From positions 1 to 5,282 of the forward strand of contig JAMPYE010000346.1 of NCBI GenBank assembly GCA_023700825.1: a DNA stretch of 5,282 nucleotides. The letters run 5' to 3'. Of this stretch, positions 1 through 4,257 are shown piece after piece. The stretch comes from Thermoanaerobaculia bacterium (GTDB lineage: Bacteria; Acidobacteriota; Thermoanaerobaculia; Gp7-AA8). The notes below the pieces were generated by a model. It did no database searches. It saw only the letters and a program-made list of their open reading frames with translations, and was not told the origin of the DNA. Each line of letters opens with the position of its first letter. The stretch's first letter is position 1. The translations under genes and the position numbers were made by a program.

Positions 1-429
1 ACGAAGAACGCGACCTTTATCGACTTCCCTGTCTTTGATTCACCCTCACCATTCGGGCACGGAAGCTCGGGGATCGTCCTTCGTTACTGCCCGTGGTGTG
101 GGGTTCGCTTCAGCGACACGCCGCTCGATATCGATCCGATGGACAACCCAAACCCGATTTTGCCAGCCCATCCTGGTGCTGGCACCCACTGCTGCGAGAT
201 GATGAACATTCACACGAGCGGCGAAGACTTGATCGTCATATATGACGAGGTGAAACACCTGTATGTCCGGCCCATTTTTGACGGATCACACGAGACGGCT
301 TTTCTCGGCCGAAGCGGCATCGTGCTGAAGTATTGCCCGTGGTCAGGAGATGTTCTCCCTAGCAGTGGGGACTCCGAAGCGCTCGAAGAGATACGTCTCC
401 CGGGTGACCTTACGAACCCCCGCTATTAG
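1..429 (+). CDS. Tandem-repeat CPWCG-motif protein, C-terminal part (5' end outside window)
   Basis: The reading frame is open from the first base to a TAG stop at 427-429, giving 142 visible residues with no stop codon. The start lies upstream of the window. An internal ATG at 139 is unlikely to be the real start, because residues before it match a second copy further on. Copy 1 (about residues 6-40) holds FIDFPVFD, GSSGIVLRYCPWCG (CPWCG at 30-34). Copy 2 (about residues 63-122) holds HCCEM (63-67), YVRPIFD and GRSGIVLKYCPWSG (112-116). The pattern of a CC pair followed about 45 residues later by GI-Y-CPWCG-LP resembles a family of small uncharacterised bacterial proteins, which I recall as DUF6980; the family name is from memory. 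The four cysteines would suit a metal-binding knuckle, but copy 2 has Ser in place of the last Cys. There is no signal peptide or membrane segment in the visible part. Function unknown. Confidence 0.75.
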   Translation, partial: TKNATFIDFPVFDSPSPFGHGSSGIVLRYCPWCGVRFSDTPLDIDPMDNPNPILPAHPGAGTHCCEMMNIHTSGEDLIVIYDEVKHLYVRPIFDGSHETAFLGRSGIVLKYCPWSGDVLPSSGDSEALEEIRLPGDLTNPRY

Positions 430-448
430 TCAAAGGAGTTCCGCGGGG
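418..448 (+). other. Weak hairpin over the stop codon of the CPWCG-motif gene
   Basis: CCCCGC (418-423) can pair with GCGGGG (443-448) around a 19-base loop that contains the TAG stop. There is no T-run after the stem, so it is not a typical intrinsic terminator. It could be a weak 3' end structure or chance in GC-rich DNA. Confidence 0.25.
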
Positions 449-526
449 AAGGGATGGGTGCTGACTCGAATTCCGGAGAATCTGTTGGAGTGATAATTTG
501 CGACGGTTGCGCGCACCGTGTCGGTG

Positions 527-551
527 GCCTGCGAATTCGTGAAATGCAGGC
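527..551. other. Hairpin-forming inverted repeat in non-coding stretch
   Basis: GCCTGC (527-532) is the exact inverse of GCAGGC (546-551), with a 13-base loop. A G-T wobble at 526/552 can extend the stem. No T-run follows on either strand, so a terminator role is doubtful. It sits about 100 bases after the stop of the CPWCG-motif gene and directly before an AT-rich tandem repeat. Confidence 0.3.
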
Positions 552-552
552 T

Positions 553-578
553 GGTTAAAATGAGCAGGTTTAAATGAG
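553..578. repeat. Short 14-base-period direct repeat, AT-rich
   Basis: GGTTAAAATGAG (553-564) is followed by GGTTTAAATGAG (567-578). The two match at 11 of 12 bases with a 14-base period. The AT-rich core stands out from its surroundings. Such pairs can be protein-binding sites, but no gene starts close downstream on the plus strand, so no role is assigned. Confidence 0.4.
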
Positions 579-633
579 GGTGAGTGTAGTTGCCGCTTCC
601 TCAAGGCGTTTCTCTCGCCTGCTGATCAGGGAA

Positions 634-651
634 CTAGCCAACCTAGGCTAG
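634..651. other. Inverted repeat CTAGCC / GGCTAG
   Basis: CTAGCC (634-639) pairs perfectly with GGCTAG (646-651) around a 6-base loop. It lies 11 bases from a second hairpin at 663-679. On the minus strand both hairpins follow the tRNA fragment, so together they may form a transcript end. It lacks a T-run of its own. Confidence 0.35.
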
Positions 652-654
652 CGT

Positions 655-679
655 CAATAACACCAGCCTTCTGGGCTGG
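655..679 (-). terminator. Probable terminator of the (former) tRNA transcription unit
   Basis: On the minus strand CCAGCC (679-674) and GGCTGG (668-663) form a 6-base stem with a 5-base loop, followed by the T-containing tail TGTTATT. It starts about 37 bases after the tRNA 3' end at 717, a normal place for a tRNA terminator. The T-run is interrupted and the stem is short, so this would be a weak terminator. If right, it shows that the DNA left of the tRNA fragment is the original downstream flank of the tRNA gene. Confidence 0.45.
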
Positions 680-716
680 CGGAAATGGGCGTTTCGTCGC
701 ATCGAGACGCGCCGTG

Positions 717-757
717 TGCACCCGACAGGAGTCGAACCTGTATCACCAGCTTCGGAG
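717..757 (-). tRNA. 3' half of a tRNA, probably tRNA-Arg(CCG); truncated, likely attachment site remnant
   Basis: Read on the minus strand, the sequence gives an anticodon loop CTCCGAA (757-751, anticodon CCG with T33 and A37), the 3' strand of the anticodon stem GCTGG, a 4-base variable loop TGAT, and a perfect T-arm: ACAGG, loop TTCGACT, CCTGT. The 3' acceptor strand CGGGTGC (724-718) and discriminator A (717) follow. No CCA is encoded. The 5' half is missing: the bases just upstream (CCGCGC) cannot form the CCAGC needed to close the anticodon stem, and no D-arm or GCACCCG acceptor strand lies at the right distance. Tyrosine recombinases often cross over in the anticodon loop and leave such a 3' half at one end of an integrated element. 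The tRNA origin is directly visible. The Arg(CCG) identity rests on the anticodon and on the acceptor strand resembling bacterial tRNA-Arg. Integration is inferred. Confidence 0.7.
743..755. repeat. 13-base direct repeat, copy 1 (inside the tRNA fragment)
   Basis: TCACCAGCTTCGG at 743-755 recurs exactly at 831-843. This copy covers the anticodon, the 3' anticodon stem and part of the variable loop of the tRNA fragment. The similarity stops at the 13 bases on both sides. Confidence 0.55.
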
Positions 758-772
758 GCGCGGGTCAGGCGT

Positions 773-793
773 CACACGCGAATCCAGCGTGTG
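773..793. other. Perfect 7-base-pair hairpin next to the tRNA fragment
   Basis: CACACGC (773-779) is the exact inverse of GCGTGTG (787-793), with a 7-base loop GAATCCA. It sits where the 5' half of the tRNA should be, but it is not a D-arm or acceptor arm of that tRNA. Inverted repeats beside an attachment site can be recombinase arm sites. That reading is speculative. Confidence 0.4.
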
Positions 794-830
794 CATGCGC
801 CGTTTAGCGTGTGCTGGGACAACCCGGACG

Positions 831-843
831 TCACCAGCTTCGG
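831..843. repeat. 13-base direct repeat, copy 2
   Basis: This is an exact second copy of TCACCAGCTTCGG, 88 bases to the right of copy 1 and in the same orientation. It is not part of a recognisable tRNA: the bases after it on the minus strand (CGTCCGGGTTGTCCC) show no proper T-arm. It could be a second recombination core, a decayed older tRNA remnant, or coincidence. Confidence 0.5.
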
Positions 844-991
844 CGCTTGAGGACATCCGGAACCAGAAGAGAGATGGAGCCTGAAGGAGCGGTGCAGCGC
901 AGTGATACACGGGCTCGCGGTTATGTTCAATGCGCAAGCGGAGTAGTGCTCGCGACGCGTCCCGGATGCACTGGTCCAACAACGCTGCGCG

Positions 992-1025
992 ATTCTAGCA
1001 CAAACCCCCGCGTATACGGGTGTCA
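992..1025 (-). promoter_or_regulatory. Promoter-like sequence with extended -10, reading toward the tRNA fragment
   Basis: The minus strand has TGCTAGAAT (1000-992), a good extended -10 (TGn followed by TAGAAT), with CGCGC right after it, like the GC-rich discriminators of stable RNA promoters. A perfect TTGACA lies at 1025-1020, but the 23-base spacing is too long for a standard sigma-70 pair. The sequence points toward the tRNA fragment 230 bases away, so it might once have driven that tRNA or an unknown transcript. Confidence 0.3.
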
Positions 1026-1042
1026 ACTAGCGACGTAGAGGC

Positions 1043-1072
1043 CTCGATGGAGACCTGAATGGAGACATCGAG
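1043..1072. other. Inverted repeat CTCGATG / CATCGAG with internal direct repeat
   Basis: CTCGATG (1043-1049) and CATCGAG (1066-1072) are perfect inverse copies with a 16-base spacer. The motif ATGGAGAC or close to it occurs twice within the structure. It is about 110 bases downstream of the HdeD-family stop codon. With no T-run it is not a typical terminator. Confidence 0.3.
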
Positions 1073-1183
1073 TCGCTTCGGTTACGTCGTACCGCTGCTC
1101 AGTGACATTTCGCCGACTCCCCGCTGCCCAGATGCGCCCCTCCCGTCGTGGTAGAACAACACTAGTCGCGTCACTCCATCAGG

Positions 1184-1756
1184 TTACGCTTGCTTGGGCT
1201 GCCTTCCAGCACATTCGAACCGGAAAAGGCGAATGGTGAGTTGCAGAACCATCACCGCCTCGATCAACGCATAAATCCCGATCATCTTCGCGACCACGAT
1301 CGCGTCCGTCGTAGGAAACACGATTGCGAGCACGCCGAACAAGATCGACACGACTGCAGCGGCCAGAAGGGACCACTCATCGGGAATCTCCCTGCGAAGG
1401 GCCATCGAGCCGGCAGCGTCGGTGACACCGCGAAGCAACGCCCATGCCGCCGCGACGGAGAGGACCGTGGCTGTCTTTGCATCGGGATGCTGGAGGGCGA
1501 CCCCACCCGCTACAACGCCGATCGCGCCGGCGAGTACCCAAAGAGGCCACCGTATCAGCGTCCCTACGCAAAGCGTCCACGCGCCATCTACGAGTGCGTA
1601 CGCACCGAGGAGAATCACGATCGTTGCCACGGGCGCACCAGGCACGAGGATCGTTGCGCCAGCCAGTAGCAGCGCAAACACGGCACGGGACGACGAGAAC
1701 CACCAGCGGTGCTTCAACGTGCGGTTATGGGGCTTTTCCTGAAGTTGTTCGAACAT
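1184..1756 (-). CDS. HdeD-family (DUF308) six-helix membrane protein
   Basis: This 190-residue protein is nearly all membrane helices: about residues 24-39, 43-60, 71-88, 95-115, 128-147 and 152-175. Length and topology match HdeD/DUF308 proteins, which are inner-membrane proteins of about 190 residues made of repeated two-helix units; enterobacterial HdeD is linked to acid resistance. Family-like features include short helices broken by Gly and Pro, the LLGAYALVDG segment (49-58) and its echo IGIYALIEA (159-167), the same motif in a repeated unit. I chose the ATG at 1756 because GGGAGGAG (1767-1760) lies 3 bases upstream, a strong ribosome binding site. A longer frame starts at 1804 but has no such site. 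The N-terminus is charged and the C-terminus (RLFRFECAGRQPKQA) is a short basic tail. It is the last gene of the minus-strand cluster, 79 bases after the preceding stop. Biochemical role unknown. Confidence 0.85.
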   Translation of the reverse strand: MFEQLQEKPHNRTLKHRWWFSSSRAVFALLLAGATILVPGAPVATIVILLGAYALVDGAWTLCVGTLIRWPLWVLAGAIGVVAGGVALQHPDAKTATVLSVAAAWALLRGVTDAAGSMALRREIPDEWSLLAAAVVSILFGVLAIVFPTTDAIVVAKMIGIYALIEAVMVLQLTIRLFRFECAGRQPKQA

Positions 1757-1779
1757 TGGCTCCTCCCTTTGGGGTTCGC

Positions 1780-1813
1780 GACCGCGCTTCCCGCGGTTCG
1801 CCAAGGCGCGGTC
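1780..1813. other. Strong GC-rich hairpin in the leader of the HdeD-family gene
   Basis: GACCGCGC (1780-1787) is the exact inverse of GCGCGGTC (1806-1813), an 8-base GC-rich stem with an 18-base loop that itself holds the palindrome CCGCGG. It lies between the stop of the 412-residue gene and the ribosome binding site of the HdeD-family gene. No T-run follows on the minus strand, so it is more likely an mRNA-stabilising, attenuating or protein-binding element than an intrinsic terminator. Confidence 0.45.
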
Positions 1814-1835
1814 ACAGGCGTGCGGCTAATACCGC

Positions 1836-3074
1836 TCATTGCGTTCCCTCGCGACGCCAGCCCGGTGAGACTTGGAGACTACTGCCGACATCTGTGGACT
1901 CTGGTTGCAACGATTGACGAGTCGCGGCGTTTTCGGTCCAGCACGGGCTGTGTGCGATCTCGAGCCCATAGAGCTTCGCGATCAATTCGATTGCCGTCTC
2001 CGGGAGATATCGACCGGTCATGCGGATCGGGAGGTCGCCCACCTCGACCGTCGGGGAGACGGCGAGGAGAAGCAGGTGCGTCAGCGCGAGTGCGACGCTC
2101 GTGGTCGTCTGGCTCCGGTGGAGACCAGTCTCGCGTTGCCGTAACACTCGCTCTTCGTGCATTCCCTGTCCAAACTCCGACTCCAGAAGCTCCTCCCATG
2201 TCGTTAGGATGATCTCAATGGTGAACGATCGCGCGCCCGACTCGACATACTGCGGTATCGCGCGACGTAGGTCGTCGGGTTCGATCCCGCGAGCTGCGGC
2301 GGAGCTCCAGTCGAGCGCGAGCAGCCTATCGATGGTGAGTCCCACGGGTGGGGTATCGATCTCCACCACGAGCTGGCGGTCGTTGTAGCGGCCGCGATGC
2401 GATGTGCGTTCGACGACAGTCGCCGTACCCTGGGCTTTGATTGCCCATTCCAGGAAATCGAGCCGACGGGCCGGCGCGGCGAGCTTCACCCCGATAAGAT
2501 CGTCAATGCGGAGGTCTTCTCGCTCAAAGCGGAGCTGCCCCAGCTCGAACGCCTCGCAAATCTGCCGTTCGAGCTCGACGTGCCTCTCCTGTGAGGAAGC
2601 CTCGCTAGGATCGGAAACCACCGCGAGGGTTTGTGCCTCCTTGGTGATTCGCGCTGTTGCAAGCCGAGCTGCCTTCTCTGCGAGCCGGGTAATCGATTTG
2701 ATGCGAATCATTGCCGCGGTGAAGACGTCCGCCTCCTCCAGCACGAAGGCATCGACCGGCGTCGTGGGGAAATACTGTTCGGCGTGGAGCCTAAAGCGCG
2801 AGAGAAGGTCGCGTGATCGCTCGGAGGGTTGCCTGCACGCGGACATGAGCCAGCGCCTCAGCTCATCCTTCGTTCTTACTTGCCGCGCGTTTGCAGCCCA
2901 TTGTGTGCTGAGTACAGCCGAGAAAAGCTCTTCCACAGCGGGGCGTGATATTAGAGGATCGAGCAAGAACACCTCGGTGACGAAGCGTCCGTCTCCAGTT
3001 CGCGGATGGCCCGCGAGCCAGCGTGTGGAGAGTTCGAACAGCCGATCCCTTTGAGTCAAGCCTGTCAGGTACAT
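1836..3074 (-). CDS. Uncharacterised 412-residue soluble protein (possible distant RelA/SpoT-like fold)
   Basis: I do not recognise the family. The ATG at 3074 has a perfect AAGGAGG (3087-3081) 6 bases upstream, so the start is secure and the gene is clearly translated. There is no signal peptide. The protein is charged and mostly helical, with one hydrophobic stretch (about 326-340, VALALTHLLLL) too short for a confident membrane helix, and a polar, probably disordered tail from about 380. Four segments occur in the order seen in RelA/SpoT nucleotidyltransferases: IRIKSITRLAEKAAR (123-137), RIDDLIGVKLAAP (189-201), GRYNDRQLVVEID (228-240) and FTIEIILTTWEELLE (284-298). Key catalytic positions are only partly kept, for example no Arg-Thr after EI, and there is a long insert after the first segment, so activity cannot be claimed. 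It lies 76 bases after the LpxR-family gene and 79 before the HdeD-family gene. The CDS call is firm; the function is open. Confidence 0.8.
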   Translation of the reverse strand: MYLTGLTQRDRLFELSTRWLAGHPRTGDGRFVTEVFLLDPLISRPAVEELFSAVLSTQWAANARQVRTKDELRRWLMSACRQPSERSRDLLSRFRLHAEQYFPTTPVDAFVLEEADVFTAAMIRIKSITRLAEKAARLATARITKEAQTLAVVSDPSEASSQERHVELERQICEAFELGQLRFEREDLRIDDLIGVKLAAPARRLDFLEWAIKAQGTATVVERTSHRGRYNDRQLVVEIDTPPVGLTIDRLLALDWSSAAARGIEPDDLRRAIPQYVESGARSFTIEIILTTWEELLESEFGQGMHEERVLRQRETGLHRSQTTTSVALALTHLLLLAVSPTVEVGDLPIRMTGRYLPETAIELIAKLYGLEIAHSPCWTENAATRQSLQPESTDVGSSLQVSPGWRREGTQ

Positions 3075-3126
3075 GCCTTGCCTCCTTGCGCGCGGCAGCG
3101 CTCATTCCAGACGCGCTTCAATTACC

Positions 3127-3146
3127 CCGCGTTGTTTGTGACGCGG
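3127..3146 (-). terminator. Possible weak terminator between the LpxR-family and 412-residue genes
   Basis: CCGCGT (3127-3132) and ACGCGG (3141-3146) form a 6-base stem with an 8-base loop, starting 5 bases after the LpxR-family stop on the minus strand. The tail on that strand is GGTAATTG rather than a T-run. It may only slow transcription or protect the mRNA end, so read-through into the next gene is possible. Confidence 0.3.
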
Positions 3147-3150
3147 ATTC

Positions 3151-4257
3151 TCAAAACCTCCGCTCGAAAGAGAGGTTGATCCAGTCGCTCGCGCTGCCGG
3201 GACCGCCCCCTTCTCGCTGGCCGAGGTAGCGGTAGTACGTGACATGCACGGCGTACGTGGGATTACCGCCGTGTAGACCCAGCAGAAGCTCAGGCTCGCT
3301 GGCGTTCGTTTCGAATCCGGGGTGGTGGCCACCGTTCTCGGTGCGTCCACCCGATGTAACGACCATCTCGTCGATCCAGGCCGCACGCACGACGATCGAC
3401 GCATAGCCTCGCCATCCGTTGTTCGTGCGGTGACGGGAGTGAGCGGGGACGTAGACGGGATCGAGGACGATTCCGCGCCCCGCTGGATCGGGAATGTGTG
3501 TAAAGCCCATCGGCAGTCCCCAGCCGAGCCGGAGCTCGACCTGCCCGTCGACGAATTGCGCGAGGTTGCCGAGGCCGACCTGTCCCCCGACCGAGAGATC
3601 GCTCGCCCAGCGCCCGGGCGCATAGTCTTCCTGCTTCGCGGAGACGACCTTACGGCGCCACGCGTAGTTGAGATTGCCGAGCCACTTCGTGTCGAGCTGG
3701 TTCCTCCACCCTTTGGCGGGCGTTCCGTACCCGAGGTCCTCGTGGACGAGGCCCTGGATCTCTTCGGCCTGCGAACAGGGTCCCATGCAGCCGGCGTAGA
3801 GCTGGAGGGCGGAGAGCTGGTCGTTGTCGTACGCGGACCAGGAAACGTGAGCCCCCAGAATGCCCGCGTAAGGGACGTCGTCAGGCTGTAGCTCCGCGAT
3901 CGTGAGGTCCTCCGGTGTAAACATCAGCTGGCTTATGCCTAACGAGACCCTGACGACGCGACCTCCGTCGCCGTCGTCTCCGAGTCCCGGAAGTCGGCCG
4001 ATCTGCTGGCCAACCGGCCCCTGCCAGCGGTCGTCGAGCCCCGTGTGAAGCTGGAGGCTCCACCCGGCGGAGAAGGCATCGTCGGAGCCCAGCGCGGTGT
4101 CGTTGTCGAACTCGAACCGGAACAACCGCGACGCGCTTGAGGCATTGTCGGCGGGTGGCGTCTGTGAGGCGGCCGGCAATGCCAGCCACCCCGCGAGCAG
4201 GAGCACGATGCCGACCGGCCACACGCTGACGCGCGCTGTACCGACCTTCAGGCTCAC
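3151..4257 (-). CDS. lpxR: LpxR-family lipid A 3'-O-deacylase (DUF2219), outer membrane
   Basis: LpxR enzymes are outer-membrane beta-barrels that remove the 3'-linked acyl chains from lipid A, changing the outer leaflet and its immune recognition. This 368-residue protein has a signal peptide (about 1-31, hydrophobic core GIVLLLAGWLALPAA) and ends in Phe (SFERRF), the usual outer-membrane insertion signal. Family motifs appear in order: FEFDNDTALGSDDAFSAGW (48-66, the catalytic N-terminal strand region), MFTPEDL (112-118), QPDDVPYAG (124-132), GCMGPCSQAEEIQGLVHE (156-173, with H172 at the place of the catalytic His) and GWRNQL (183-188). The start is a GTG at 4257 whose last two bases are shared with the preceding gene's TGA, a 4-base GTGA overlap that implies translational coupling. 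A GTG at codon 12 is an alternative that keeps the signal peptide. Cys157 and Cys161 in the GCMGPC motif are unusual. The family call is firm; activity on lipid A is inferred. Confidence 0.88.
   Translation of the reverse strand: MSLKVGTARVSVWPVGIVLLLAGWLALPAASQTPPADNASSASRLFRFEFDNDTALGSDDAFSAGWSLQLHTGLDDRWQGPVGQQIGRLPGLGDDGDGGRVVRVSLGISQLMFTPEDLTIAELQPDDVPYAGILGAHVSWSAYDNDQLSALQLYAGCMGPCSQAEEIQGLVHEDLGYGTPAKGWRNQLDTKWLGNLNYAWRRKVVSAKQEDYAPGRWASDLSVGGQVGLGNLAQFVDGQVELRLGWGLPMGFTHIPDPAGRGIVLDPVYVPAHSRHRTNNGWRGYASIVVRAAWIDEMVVTSGGRTENGGHHPGFETNASEPELLLGLHGGNPTYAVHVTYYRYLGQREGGGPGSASDWINLSFERRF

Larger units (their letters stand above)
758..1183. other. Non-coding stretch between the tRNA fragment and the HdeD-family gene
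   Basis: No protein gene is supported here. The open frames on both strands are short, mostly begin with weak starts or lack a ribosome binding site, and have the Arg/Ser/Cys-rich make-up of chance frames in GC-rich DNA. A minus-strand frame (982-743) starts at TTG and ends inside the tRNA fragment. I found no integrase, transposase or other mobility gene. I checked for conserved motifs of tmRNA, RNase P RNA, SRP RNA and group I introns and saw none. What remains is one copy of the 13-base repeat, two perfect inverted repeats and an orphan promoter-like sequence. Confidence 0.5.

Noticed and set aside
454..558. A 34-codon plus-strand frame (starting MGADSNSG, with a CDGC motif) just after the CPWCG-motif gene
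   Set aside because: The purine-rich stretch before the ATG is plausible, but the peptide is very short, matches nothing that I know, and one side of a hairpin lies within it. There is not enough support to call a gene.
797..850. Integron attC-like site (GTTTAGC at 802-808 and nearby inverted segments)
   Set aside because: The GTT box fits the consensus only loosely and no matching RYYYAAC box or folded attC structure could be laid out. No cassette gene or integrase is present.
743..982. A minus-strand 79-codon frame that reads into the tRNA fragment
   Set aside because: It starts with TTG without a ribosome binding site, ends inside the tRNA half, and has no recognisable domain. It is most likely a chance frame.
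717..985. Possible tmRNA, RNase P RNA, SRP RNA or group I intron-split tRNA ending in the tRNA-like 3' end
   Set aside because: The 3' acceptor is not tmRNA-like (no GGGG-start partner), the conserved motifs of RNase P and SRP RNA are absent, and no group I core such as GACUA pairing or a proper 5' exon with D-arm was found.
1190..1917. Long plus-strand frames opposite the HdeD-family gene
   Set aside because: They lie antisense to a gene with a strong ribosome binding site and clear membrane helices, and their Arg/Pro/Ser-rich make-up is typical of shadow frames in GC-rich DNA.
2404..3054. A 216-codon plus-strand frame opposite the 412-residue gene
   Set aside because: It is Ser/Arg-rich with no domain and no ribosome binding site, and it is fully antisense to a better supported gene.
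3102..3891. Long frames on both strands overlapping the LpxR-family gene
   Set aside because: The LpxR-family frame has all family motifs, a signal peptide and a C-terminal Phe; the others are shadows.
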